NCBI GenBank assembly: GCA_017405115.1 | Contig: JAFRBA010000114.1 | Location: forward strand, 1-64,000 | Length of the DNA stretch: 64,000 bases | DNA from: Kiritimatiellia bacterium | Lineage (GTDB): Bacteria; Verrucomicrobiota; Kiritimatiellia; RFP12; UBA1067 | Direction: 5' to 3' | Shown: positions 38,515 to 46,757 of the stretch, in pieces | Layout: every line of letters begins with the position of its first letter | How positions within the stretch are numbered: the first letter of the stretch is position 1 | Made by a program: the position numbers and the translations under genes | The notes under the pieces: model-generated | Seen by the model: the letters and a program-made list of their open reading frames with translations, nothing else | The model's database searches: none | What the model was told of the DNA's origin: nothing

Positions 38515-39129
38515 TCACGACCCGGGGTGGACGGGGCGTGAGCCCGCCTTGCAGAGCGGGCACTCGGCCGCAGTCCACGTCTCCGGCGTCATCTGAAGCA
38601 GCGAGAACATGGGGATGCGGCCGAACTTCGCCTTTCCGCCGGAGCGGTCCACGAGCAGCACGACGCCGGCGACCGTTCCGCCGGCCGCCTTGACGAGGTC
38701 GATCGTCTCCTGGACGCGCCCGCCCTTGGTCACGACGTCCTCCGCGACGACATAGCGTTCGCCCTTGCGGATGGAGAAACGGCGGAGGGCGAGCACGGTG
38801 TTCGGCTTGCCCGTTGCGTCCACCCCCTCGCCCTGCACCTTCTCCGCGAAGATGCACTTCACGTTAAGCTCCCTGGCGACCTCGTGGCCCACGAGGATGC
38901 CGCCGACTGCGGGGGAGATCACGCCGTCGATGCGCTTGCCGAGGCGTCCGCTCGCGACGGCGCGCCGCGTCACCTCTCGGCAGAGCTTTGCGGCGACTCG
39001 CGGGTAGCGCAGCACGTTGGCGCACTGGAAGTAGCGGTTGGAGTGGAGTTTTGAGCGGAGTTCGAAGTGGCCCTCGAGAAGGGCCTCCGTCTTTCTGAAT
39101 GCAGCCAGCACGGCTTTTTGCGTCATCAT
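38515..39129 (-). CDS. pyrE: Orotate phosphoribosyltransferase
   Basis: 204 residues. Transfers orotate to PRPP to make OMP in pyrimidine synthesis. Core motifs: GHFELRSKLHSNRYFQCAN (orotate-binding loop), GVISPAVGGILVGHEVA and the PRPP loop YVVAEDVVTKGGRVQET. A C-terminal Cys pair (AAECPLCKAG) is seen in many PVC and delta-type OPRTs. ATG 39129 has AAAGGA upstream; ATG 39147 would instead overlap the previous stop by 4 bp. Last gene of the era-led operon. Confidence 0.93.
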   Translation of the reverse strand: MMTQKAVLAAFRKTEALLEGHFELRSKLHSNRYFQCANVLRYPRVAAKLCREVTRRAVASGRLGKRIDGVISPAVGGILVGHEVARELNVKCIFAEKVQGEGVDATGKPNTVLALRRFSIRKGERYVVAEDVVTKGGRVQETIDLVKAAGGTVAGVVLLVDRSGGKAKFGRIPMFSLLQMTPETWTAAECPLCKAGSRPVHPGS

Positions 39130-39143
39130 CGTGGTTGTTCCTT

Positions 39144-39596
39144 TCATTCAAACTGTCCGAGGGAAAGAAGGTCTTCCTTCGAGAAGGGCGGGTCTTCCTT
39201 TTGCGTCTCGGCGGGGGGAATTGGCTTGAGCGGCGGCGCGGCGCGCGACGGGAGGAAGGGCGGCGGCGCCCAGTCGACGGTGCGGAAGCATGGCGGGCGG
39301 GAGCGCTCGCCGACGTCCAGGACCGACTCCTCTTTCGCGGCGGGCAGCTCGCCGAACGAGAGGTCCGCGCGCACGCGCAGGCTGCTGTCGGCGTCGCCCT
39401 GCCAGGATGTTTTTGCAGAGCGCATCGCCGTCTCCTCCTCTTTGGCCGAGAGCGTGATGAAGGCGGCGGCAGGTGCCGGCTGCGGCGGGGTCCTTGCCTT
39501 GAATCCTATCGCGTCGTACGGGAACACCGAGACTATCGCGGCCGCGATGGCGAGCACGGTCAGGATCGGCAGGAGTTCGCGCCAGATGCCCCTCAT
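39144..39596 (-). CDS. Small membrane-anchored proline-rich protein, TonB-like in layout
   Basis: 150 residues: one N-terminal membrane segment (LLPILTVLAIAAAIVSVF), then a Pro/Ala/Glu-rich periplasmic stretch (PPPFLPSRAAPPLKPIPPAE). No domain recognised and no TonB C-terminal motif. The position directly after exbB and exbD, with 4-bp overlaps on both sides, suggests an accessory part of that energy-transducing complex. This is inference from context only. Confidence 0.65.
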   Translation of the reverse strand: MRGIWRELLPILTVLAIAAAIVSVFPYDAIGFKARTPPQPAPAAAFITLSAKEEETAMRSAKTSWQGDADSSLRVRADLSFGELPAAKEESVLDVGERSRPPCFRTVDWAPPPFLPSRAAPPLKPIPPAETQKEDPPFSKEDLLSLGQFE

Positions 39597-40069
39597 TCCT
39601 GCGGCCCAGCCTTCTTCTCGGCGAAAAGTATCCGAGCAACGCCGTTGCGCTTCGCGACAGCCGCGAGCCTCATGAGCTCGCCGCCGGCGACGCGGCGGTC
39701 GGCCAGCACCAGCAGCGTCTTGGCTGACGACTTCTCGGCGCGAATCGCTATGTTCTCGGCGAGGGCCCTCACCGAGGCCTCGTCGCCCAGCAGGTAGCGG
39801 GAGTCGTCGAAGAACACGAGCGTCTCGTGGGTCATCGGCATCACGAGGGCCACGAGCCCCGTCGCCTCGCCCTCGGCCAGTCCTGCGTCAGGCAGGTCGA
39901 ACAGCACTCCCTTTGCGGACGTCAGGGTTCCACCGACAAAGTGCAGCATGAGCAAGAGCAGCATCACCGTCAGGTACGGAATGGCCGCCGTGACGGGCCT
40001 CGTCCAGGCGGCGCCGTGGCGCCATATGCCGAGTGTCCTCTCGGGCGTCCATCTCCAGGGCGTGGTCAC
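39593..40069 (-). CDS. ExbD/TolR-like protein
   Basis: 158 residues from GTG 40069, overlapping the exbB stop (GTGA). One membrane segment (AIPYLTVMLLLLMLHFVGG) with a periplasmic domain (LVALVMPMTHETLVFFDDSR, TLLVLADRRVAGGELMRLAA) of ExbD/TolR pattern. The membrane Asp of classical ExbD is not obvious in this divergent copy, which could affect proton use. Works with the ExbB-like protein in the inner membrane. Confidence 0.75.
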   Translation of the reverse strand: MTTPWRWTPERTLGIWRHGAAWTRPVTAAIPYLTVMLLLLMLHFVGGTLTSAKGVLFDLPDAGLAEGEATGLVALVMPMTHETLVFFDDSRYLLGDEASVRALAENIAIRAEKSSAKTLLVLADRRVAGGELMRLAAVAKRNGVARILFAEKKAGPQE

Positions 40070-40674
40070 CGCGTCTTCTCCTTCAGGGCCGAGAGGTAGC
40101 CGACGATGCGGCTGGCGGCCGCCTCGAGCTCCACGATGGTGCGGTCCAGGCGGACCCGGAGCGATCCGTACATCACCGTCACGGGTATCGCCACCACGAG
40201 GCCGAGCGCGGCGGACACCAGGGCCTCCATCGAGCCGTTCAGCAGGTCTGCGCGCGAGACGAGCTCCTGCGAGTTCGCCGCCATGACGGTCTTGATGAAG
40301 CCGATGATCGTGCCGAGCAGCCCGAGGGCGGGCGCGATCTGCCCGATTATGGCGAGGGACGCGAGGCGGCGGTCGAGCCGGCCAACCTCGGCGCGTCCTT
40401 GCGAGTCCACGGCGTCGCGCAGCTGGCGCGCGGAGCCGCCGCGGTGGCGGATGGCCGTGGCGACGACCTGCGCCACGGGCGCCGGTGTGTCCTCGCAGAT
40501 CGAAAGCGCCTCGTCGACGTTTCCGCCGTCGAGCACGTTGACCACCCCGTCGAGGAAGTCCTGGTAGTCGATCTGCGCCCTGCGCAGGTCTATCAGCCGC
40601 TCGAAGTAGGTGACGACCGCCACCACCGCGAGGGTGATCAGTATCCAGAATACCGGACCGCCTGTAAGTGTCAT
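40066..40674 (-). CDS. MotA/TolQ/ExbB proton-channel family protein
   Basis: 202 residues with three membrane segments: VFWILITLAVVAVVTYF, LASLAIIGQIAPALGLLGT and AALGLVVAIPVTVMY. The conserved APALGLLGTIIGFIKT stretch identifies the family. Inner-membrane motor that uses proton flow to energise outer-membrane transport or envelope constriction. Overlaps the TPR gene stop by 4 bp (ATGA). Confidence 0.92.
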   Translation of the reverse strand: MTLTGGPVFWILITLAVVAVVTYFERLIDLRRAQIDYQDFLDGVVNVLDGGNVDEALSICEDTPAPVAQVVATAIRHRGGSARQLRDAVDSQGRAEVGRLDRRLASLAIIGQIAPALGLLGTIIGFIKTVMAANSQELVSRADLLNGSMEALVSAALGLVVAIPVTVMYGSLRVRLDRTIVELEAAASRIVGYLSALKEKTR

Positions 40675-42656
40675 AGGAACCTCCCCTTCGTGGATATCCT
40701 CTCGATGCGACGCCGGGCCTCCTCGGCCGTCTGCACGTCGCTGTTCGCAACATGGTTCAGCACCCTTATCGCGCCGCTGTCGTTGCCGCTGCTCTCGGAT
40801 TCGTCAGCCAGCCTGAAGGCCGCACGCGAGAACGCGGCGCGGGCGTCGTCGTTGAACCGCACGTTCTTCTCCCGCCCGGCGGTGTATGCGAGGACGACCT
40901 GGTTGTAGTACTGCTCGATCGCCTCGTTCATGCGCTTTAGCTTCTCGAGCGACCTCCCGATCTTGAACGACATCACGATGCGCTCGCTGGGCGACAGGAT
41001 GCCGCCGAACAGGATCGCGCGGTAGGCGTCGAGCGCGGCGGAGTAGCGCGCGGGGTTGTCCGCCCCCATCGCGTACAGCGCGTCGGCCCGGAGCATCTGC
41101 GCCCTCACGCGGTCCGCGGCCGCCGTCCCCTCGGCGGACGACACGCGCTCCAGCACCAGCACGGCCTCGTCGAAGCGCGCGAGCTCCATCAGCGCCTCTC
41201 CCTGCAGCAGCAGCGCCTGGAGGCGGAGCGGCGAGCCGGCGTGCTCCTCGGCGACGCGGGTGGATGTCTGGATGGCGAGCTTGAAGTCGTTGTCGGCGAA
41301 CGCGGCGCGCGCAGCCCACAGCAGGGCCTCGGCCTTCCTGTCGCCGCTGAAGGCCCCGGCGCATTCCGTGAACAGCCGGCCGGACTCCTTCCATTCGCGG
41401 CGGTTGTAGCGGAACTTGGCGAGCCATAGCGCGGCCTCGGCGCGGACCGCCTTGTCGGGGCATCCGCCCACGAGCTCCTCGGCCTTCTTCTCGGCCGTAT
41501 CGTCGCGCCCCTCGCCGTAGAGGCACAGCATCGAGAAGAACTCCATGCGCGGACGCCGCGACGGATCCGCCTCGGCCACCTCGCCAAAAGTCTTGCGCGC
41601 CTCGGCGAATCGGAACGCCTTGTAGAGCTCGCGCCCCTTGGCTTCCATCTCCCTGATGCGGACTATCGGCGCCAGCCTCACCGCGACAGCAGTCTTCGGG
41701 TATTTCGCTATCACCTCGCGGTACTTCGCCATGGCCTCCTCGCCGCGCCCCAGCTCGGACAGCACGTCGCCTTCCTTGGCGGACGCCGTTGCGCGCGCCG
41801 TGTCGTCGGTCGCCAGCTCGGCGGCCATGCGGAAGGCCTCCAGCGCCTCGTCCAGCCGGCCAAGCTTCTGAAGCACCCAGCCGCGCCCTTCCTGCACCGC
41901 GCCGGACTTCGCGGCGTCGGGCCATATCTCTATCGCCTCGCGGTAGTCGGTGTCGGCGGCCTTCCAGTCCCCGGCGGCCATCTCCGCGTCCGCGACCGCC
42001 AGGAACGCCGCCTGCGCGCCGTCGGCGTCGGGCGTGTCCTTCACGATGGCGCGCACCAGCTTTGCGCCCTCCGCCGCGGTCTTGGGGTCCCTCACCAGCG
42101 CAGTGCCGAGCCTCAGGCCCACCATGCGCCGCAGCGGCGCGGTGTCGGCCTCTTCATACGCCCGCCTAAGGGGGGCCACCTCCATCAGATTTACGCTCGC
42201 CGCCGCCAGCGCCTTGGCGTGGACGTTGCTCGAGGCGGCGATGTCGCGCCATAGCCGCTTTGCCCCGGCGCGGTCGCCGGCCTTCGCCAGTGCGTCGGCC
42301 TCGAAGAGTCGCACCGCGACCAGTCCCTCCTTCGAGCCGCCGCGCTCGAGTATCTTCGCCGCGGCCGCGTGGTCGCCCCTGGCCACTGCCCTGTAGTACT
42401 CTATGCCGTCGCCGCCCTCGCGCGGCCAGAGCGACAGCGCCTTCTTTACGTCGTCCCACCGGCCTTCGCGGGCGTAGCTCTCCAGTATGATCAGCCGGGA
42501 CTCCTCGTTTGTGCCGGCTGCGGACGCGTGCCTGCGCGCAACCTCCCAGAGCTCGTCGCGCAGCGCGTGGCGGGCCACCATGAGGTCGTTCGAGGCGGCG
42601 GTGGCGACGGCGGCGCCGCAAACGGCGAGAGCGACTATGGCGAGAGGCCTTTTCAC
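40671..42656 (-). CDS. Exported TPR-repeat protein of the ExbB/ExbD operon
   Basis: 661 residues from GTG 42656, overlapping the era stop. Signal peptide VKRPLAIVALAVCGAAVATAA, then helix-turn-helix TPR units along the whole length (WKAADTDYREAIEIWPD, GRLDEALEAFRMAAELA, GRGEEAMAKYREVIAKYP, MNEAIEQYYNQVVLAYT). Periplasmic TPR proteins beside ExbB/TolQ often act like CpoB/YbgF adaptors; that role is inferred. Confidence 0.85.
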   Translation of the reverse strand: MKRPLAIVALAVCGAAVATAASNDLMVARHALRDELWEVARRHASAAGTNEESRLIILESYAREGRWDDVKKALSLWPREGGDGIEYYRAVARGDHAAAAKILERGGSKEGLVAVRLFEADALAKAGDRAGAKRLWRDIAASSNVHAKALAAASVNLMEVAPLRRAYEEADTAPLRRMVGLRLGTALVRDPKTAAEGAKLVRAIVKDTPDADGAQAAFLAVADAEMAAGDWKAADTDYREAIEIWPDAAKSGAVQEGRGWVLQKLGRLDEALEAFRMAAELATDDTARATASAKEGDVLSELGRGEEAMAKYREVIAKYPKTAVAVRLAPIVRIREMEAKGRELYKAFRFAEARKTFGEVAEADPSRRPRMEFFSMLCLYGEGRDDTAEKKAEELVGGCPDKAVRAEAALWLAKFRYNRREWKESGRLFTECAGAFSGDRKAEALLWAARAAFADNDFKLAIQTSTRVAEEHAGSPLRLQALLLQGEALMELARFDEAVLVLERVSSAEGTAAADRVRAQMLRADALYAMGADNPARYSAALDAYRAILFGGILSPSERIVMSFKIGRSLEKLKRMNEAIEQYYNQVVLAYTAGREKNVRFNDDARAAFSRAAFRLADESESSGNDSGAIRVLNHVANSDVQTAEEARRRIERISTKGRFL

Positions 42657-43594
42657 ACCAGCCCTCCAAGGTAGCCCATCTCGGCGAGGAGACGGTCGTT
42701 CTTCATCCAGTTGGGCTCCACGCGAACCCACAGCTCCAGCGACACCTTCACGTCGAATATGCGGGAAAGCTCCCGCGCCGCGCAAGTGCGCACGTACTTT
42801 ACCGTCTCTGCGCCGCGGCCTATCACGATCGGCTTCTGGGACGGGCGGTTCACCAGCACCTCGGCGTCGACGCGCCAGCGCCCGCCCTCCTCGCGAATCT
42901 CCTTGACGAGCACGCCGAGCTCGTGCGGCACCTCCTGGTGCAGGCGGGCCAGGTACTTCTCGCGTATGACGTCCGCAATCGCGAGCCGACGCGGATAGTC
43001 CGTAACGATGTCCTCGTCGAAGAGGGCCTCCCCCTCCTCGGCGAGGCCGAAGAGCGCGTCCATGACGGCGTTCGCGCCGCCTGGCGCGGTGGCGACGCAT
43101 GTCACCCATGTCGGCGAGACGGGCGCCTCCTCTTGTGCGGGGTCCGCGCCTTCCTGCCCGCCGGCCTGCTGCGCCTCCTTCCAGGCGTCTCGGAACATCG
43201 TCTCGTAGAAGGGAGAGCAGTCGGCCTTGTTGAGCACGAACACCACCTTCTCCGGACGCTCCCTGGCGACGCGCTGCATCCAGCCGACGTCCTCCAGCTG
43301 CGGCTCCTGCGAGGCGTCGAAGACGACGCATGTCACGTCGGTTCCCGCAGCGGAGCGCCGCGCCATGCGGTTGAGGATCCTGCCGAGGCCGCCGACTGCC
43401 TTGTGCAGGCCGGGGGTGTCGAGGAGCACCAGCTGCCCGCGAGGGTCGGCGACGATGCCGCGGATCGTGTTGCGGGTCGTCTGCTCCACGGGCGAGACGA
43501 TGGAGACCTTCTCGCCGACAAGCGCGTTGACGAGCGTGGACTTGCCCGCGTTCGTCCGCCCTACGACCCCTACGACTGCTACCTTGAACCCCAT
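42653..43594 (-). CDS. era: GTPase Era
   Basis: 313 residues from ATG 43594 (GGGAG upstream). G1 GRTNAGKST, switch region TTRNTIRGIV, G3 LLDTPG, G4 NKAD, and a C-terminal KH domain (RPSQKPIVIGRGAETVKYVR). Binds the 3' end of 16S rRNA and helps 30S assembly. A Gln/Ala/Glu-rich insertion (GGQEGADPAQEEAP) extends the G domain. Heads an operon with envelope genes and pyrE. Confidence 0.95.
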   Translation of the reverse strand: MGFKVAVVGVVGRTNAGKSTLVNALVGEKVSIVSPVEQTTRNTIRGIVADPRGQLVLLDTPGLHKAVGGLGRILNRMARRSAAGTDVTCVVFDASQEPQLEDVGWMQRVARERPEKVVFVLNKADCSPFYETMFRDAWKEAQQAGGQEGADPAQEEAPVSPTWVTCVATAPGGANAVMDALFGLAEEGEALFDEDIVTDYPRRLAIADVIREKYLARLHQEVPHELGVLVKEIREEGGRWRVDAEVLVNRPSQKPIVIGRGAETVKYVRTCAARELSRIFDVKVSLELWVRVEPNWMKNDRLLAEMGYLGGLV

Positions 43595-43621
43595 TTTCTC
43601 CCTGCCCCTCGCATGAAGAAT

Positions 43622-43627
43622 ATTATA
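43622..43627 (-). promoter_or_regulatory. -10 box of the era operon
   Basis: On minus: ATGTTATAAT, 28 nt before ATG 43594. Only promoter-like site seen for the six-gene operon. Confidence 0.55.
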
Positions 43628-43761
43628 ACATAAAAAAGGCTCTTCGGACACAAGCGCCGGCCGTCTTCTCACCGTCCGAACTTCATTGACAACTAACTGG
43701 CACAAGACACGGGATATGGTGTATAATATCCACGACAGACCTTTCCGTATACAAGAGAGGG

Positions 43762-44385
43762 TCAGGTCTTTAGCAGATGGCGGCGGATGGCTATGGCGAT
43801 GGCCTCCGAGCGGTTCGCCGCGCCGAGCTTCGAGCAGATCGCCGCCAGGTGCTGCTTCACGGCGTCCACGGATATGTTGAGCATCGTGGCGATGTCCTTG
43901 TTCGTGAGGCCGCGCGCGGCGGACTCGAGGATCACGAGCTGGCGCTCTGTAAACTCTGGCAGCGGGTTGTCCTGCACGGCCTTAGCAATCTCCGGCGAGA
44001 GGACTTTGCCGCCGGACGCCACCGTCCTGATGGCGTTGAGCTGGTCTTCCATGGACACGTCCTTCATTATCGCCCCGGACGCCCCCGCGGCGATGGCGCG
44101 CGAGACGTCGGCCGACGTCCCGAATGTCGTGAGGATGAGGATCTTCGTGTCGGGCAGGGATTCCTTGATGCGCCGAGTCGCCTCGACCCCGTCCATTACC
44201 GGCATCATCAGGTCCATCACCACCACGTCCGGCTTCAGCGCGGCGGCAGTGGCCACCGCAGCCTCTCCGTCGCTCGCTTCGCCTACGGCGACGAGGTCCT
44301 TCTCGTAGCGGATAAGGTCTGCGAGGCCTCGCCGTATCAGGGCGTGGTCGTCGACGATCAGGATTTTTGTCTTTGTGCTTTTCAT
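43762..44385 (-). CDS. NarL/LuxR-type response regulator
   Basis: 207 residues. Receiver domain with ILIVDDH, phospho-acceptor Asp58 in VVVMDLMMP and conserved Thr/Lys (ILILTTFG, IMKDVS); C-terminal LuxR HTH (FTERQLVILESAARGLTNKD, LNISVDAVKQHLAAICSKLG). ATG overlaps the kinase stop by 4 bp, so they form one unit. Targets unknown; nearby exported-protein genes are candidates. Confidence 0.95.
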   Translation of the reverse strand: MKSTKTKILIVDDHALIRRGLADLIRYEKDLVAVGEASDGEAAVATAAALKPDVVVMDLMMPVMDGVEATRRIKESLPDTKILILTTFGTSADVSRAIAAGASGAIMKDVSMEDQLNAIRTVASGGKVLSPEIAKAVQDNPLPEFTERQLVILESAARGLTNKDIATMLNISVDAVKQHLAAICSKLGAANRSEAIAIAIRRHLLKT

Positions 44386-46502
44386 GGGGCGTTCAACTTT
44401 AGGACTACCGACACCTTTGTGCCTTTGCCAGGGGCGGAGTCGATCGACATCTCGCCGTAGTGCCTGCGGACGCGTTCGCGGACGCCTGCAAGCCCGAAGT
44501 GGCCTTCGTCCAGCCCCGGCGCGCGTGACACGTCGAATCCGCAGCCGTCGTCGACTATGGCGAAGCGCAATGTGCCTTGCGACAGTCCGCCAGTGACCTT
44601 GATGTTCTTCGCGTGTCCATGGTTGACGGCGTTCGAGGCGAGTTCCCTTATTATGCTAAGCGTCGTGTGAAGAGACGAGTCGGAGAGCTTGTTGCGCGGC
44701 GCGTCTACTTCCACGCTGACGCTCGCTTCGCCCGTTATCGGGTCCGTCGACTTCCTTATGGCCTGGTTGATGTCGCTTTCGTCGAGCGCATCGCTCCGCA
44801 AGTCCCAGAGGCAGCGCCTGAGCTCGGTTCGGCACGAGCCGAGCATGCGCCCTGCGGTGTCAAGGTGGTGGGCGGAGGCCTCCGTGTCGACCACGCGCGA
44901 ACGCTCGGCGGCGGCAATCTGGTAGGAGATGGCGGTCAGGTTCTGCGCCAGGTGGTCGTGCAGCTCCGCGGCGAGGCGCGTGCGCTCTTCCACCCGCAGT
45001 TCCGACTTCGCCCGCGCGATCTGGCTGCGGTATATCTCGCGTCCGCGCCGCTCCGACAGGATCCTTAGCGACGCATTCCAGATCAGGATCACCACGAGCA
45101 GAATCGCCAATATGCCTATGACCGCCGTCAGCTTAGCCGGCGTCCACCACGGCGGACGTGCGAGGACGACGACGTCTTCTGGAGAACGCACGGCGATGAA
45201 AAGGCCATAGGTGTGCGGAAGCGTCGAATGGCTGTTCCACGTCTCGGTTTCCAGTATGCAGACGCCGACGACGGAGACCTTGGACCCGATCTCCATTCCC
45301 CTGACCGCATCGGTGGCGTTTCCGCAGTCCACGGCCACGGTGAACCCGTTGGAGGCGAGCATCATCCGCCTGTTTGAGTGCTCGTCGGACGTGACGTCCT
45401 GCACGACGCCGGTAAGGCGCACGGTCTTGCCGTGGTACGCGACGTTGAACTTGCGCTCGCCGGATTCGTCGACCAGCAGAGTCTTTGGTTCAACTGCCGC
45501 TGTCTGCTCCGGCGGCATCTGAAGCGCATCCACCTTTCGCCATATTGCGCTTGACAGGTTCACGTTGAAAAGGTCGGTTTCGGCATATCCGACGGTTTCT
45601 ATGCAGGTTCCGACAGGAGGCGGAGACGTGACGAGGGTCACCTTCGTAAGCTTGCCGTCTGCGCCGCGAATCAGAACGGTATCGCCGTTCCATGCTGCGA
45701 GGACTCGTCCAACGGCGCGGCGGCGCCCGAGAGAGGCGACCGCTTCCGGCGAAAGGTTCTTGTCGCTGACTATCTCGGGAACGCCGAACATGTCGTCGGA
45801 AGGCAGCTTCAGCACGTGTATCGACTTCAAGCCGCGCAGTCCCAGGTGTCGGTGGTAGAGGAAGCGCGCTCCGAAGCCGAGGTTTTGCTCCAAGACGCCT
45901 TCGAAGGACAGCGTGGCACCGACTAGCCGCTTTAAGTCCTCCGTCTGACCCTTGAAGTGCTTGGCATAGGACGCGGCATGGACCATGCGGTTTGAGCAGT
46001 CGATCACGAATTGGATGAACTTCGGGTCGATTTCGTCTTTGCGGACGTCGATCAGGATCCCGCTCATGCGCACCGGGCGGTAGAGCAGGTCGTCGCGGTC
46101 CATGTCGGAGGCGACGATGTCGATGGGTTCTGGCGGATCCCCGTGCGAAAGGATGACGACGTTTGTGCAGTTCGCGTTGCGGAGCATGTCCTCTGGCGTT
46201 GTCCGGTGGCGAGGCTCGACGGTGCCTGATATCAGAACCCTGTCGCCGGGTTCGAGGTGTGGGATGTCAAGACTGCGGATGTCGAAAATCTGCACGCCGC
46301 CACTGTTGTCGGCCGCTACAAATGAGCAGCGCCGGTCGACTGGAGTGGTGAGCGCGGTTGCATTCAGCTCGAACCCTGTTCCCAACGTGCCTTTGCTGGA
46401 GACGATTGCCTGAAGCTCTGCGGCTGTGCGGACAATTGGATTGGCGTCCGCGAAGGCGATTCCGCAGGCTGCCAGGCACAATGTCGTCAAGGCGTGTTTC
46501 AC
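44382..46502 (-). CDS. Sensor histidine kinase with a large periplasmic OB-fold-like region
   Basis: 706 residues, GTG start. Signal sequence, then ~440 periplasmic residues with repeated OB-fold-like beta barrels (LEPGDRVLISGTVEPRHRTT, GATLSFEGVLEQNLG, GKTVRLTGVVQDVTSDEHS), one TM (AVIGILAILLVVILIW), HisKA_3 with LAAELHDHLAQNLTAI (His ~514) and a HATPase (ELASNAVNHGHAK, VDDGCGF, GLAGVRERV). Signal unknown; a ligand such as a sugar or peptide in the periplasm is inferred. A TATTAT -10 box lies 7 nt before the GTG. Confidence 0.93.
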   Translation of the reverse strand: MKHALTTLCLAACGIAFADANPIVRTAAELQAIVSSKGTLGTGFELNATALTTPVDRRCSFVAADNSGGVQIFDIRSLDIPHLEPGDRVLISGTVEPRHRTTPEDMLRNANCTNVVILSHGDPPEPIDIVASDMDRDDLLYRPVRMSGILIDVRKDEIDPKFIQFVIDCSNRMVHAASYAKHFKGQTEDLKRLVGATLSFEGVLEQNLGFGARFLYHRHLGLRGLKSIHVLKLPSDDMFGVPEIVSDKNLSPEAVASLGRRRAVGRVLAAWNGDTVLIRGADGKLTKVTLVTSPPPVGTCIETVGYAETDLFNVNLSSAIWRKVDALQMPPEQTAAVEPKTLLVDESGERKFNVAYHGKTVRLTGVVQDVTSDEHSNRRMMLASNGFTVAVDCGNATDAVRGMEIGSKVSVVGVCILETETWNSHSTLPHTYGLFIAVRSPEDVVVLARPPWWTPAKLTAVIGILAILLVVILIWNASLRILSERRGREIYRSQIARAKSELRVEERTRLAAELHDHLAQNLTAISYQIAAAERSRVVDTEASAHHLDTAGRMLGSCRTELRRCLWDLRSDALDESDINQAIRKSTDPITGEASVSVEVDAPRNKLSDSSLHTTLSIIRELASNAVNHGHAKNIKVTGGLSQGTLRFAIVDDGCGFDVSRAPGLDEGHFGLAGVRERVRRHYGEMSIDSAPGKGTKVSVVLKLNAP

Positions 46503-46509
46503 AGTTGAT

Positions 46510-46515
46510 ATAATA
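46510..46515 (-). promoter_or_regulatory. -10-like box 7 nt before the kinase GTG
   Basis: On minus: TATGGTATTATATCAACTGTG. TATTAT followed by 7 nt and the start codon, as for the two XylR-type regulators. Confidence 0.45.
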
Positions 46516-46599
46516 CCATAAATTCCGTGCTGGAATTGGACTTCATTTCATTTATGCTACTCCCTATTTGGGGAGTTGCGCTTTTTAGCCTGTTCGTGG

Positions 46600-46605
46600 T
46601 AAAAT
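46600..46605 (+). promoter_or_regulatory. -10 box of the 903-aa surface protein gene
   Basis: GTGGTAAAAT with TTGCGC 18 nt upstream. Leader ~150 nt containing a short ORF (46642-46698, 18 codons) whose stop runs into AAGGAG. Confidence 0.4.
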
Positions 46606-46757
46606 TTCAGCAAAGCAAAGCAAAGGCGTACACGTACGGGGATGGAAAGCTACAGCATGCAGCTTGCGTGTCTCTATGGCGTAGCCGCCGACAAGTAAGG
46701 AGCGTTCTGATGGAAGTTTCAAAACTGACGAAAAACGGTGCGCACAGGAGGTCAACT

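Noticed and set aside
46609..46624. GCAAA pentamer repeats in the leader of the 903-aa surface gene as a phase-variable tract
   Set aside because: Only three units; too short to propose slipped-strand switching.
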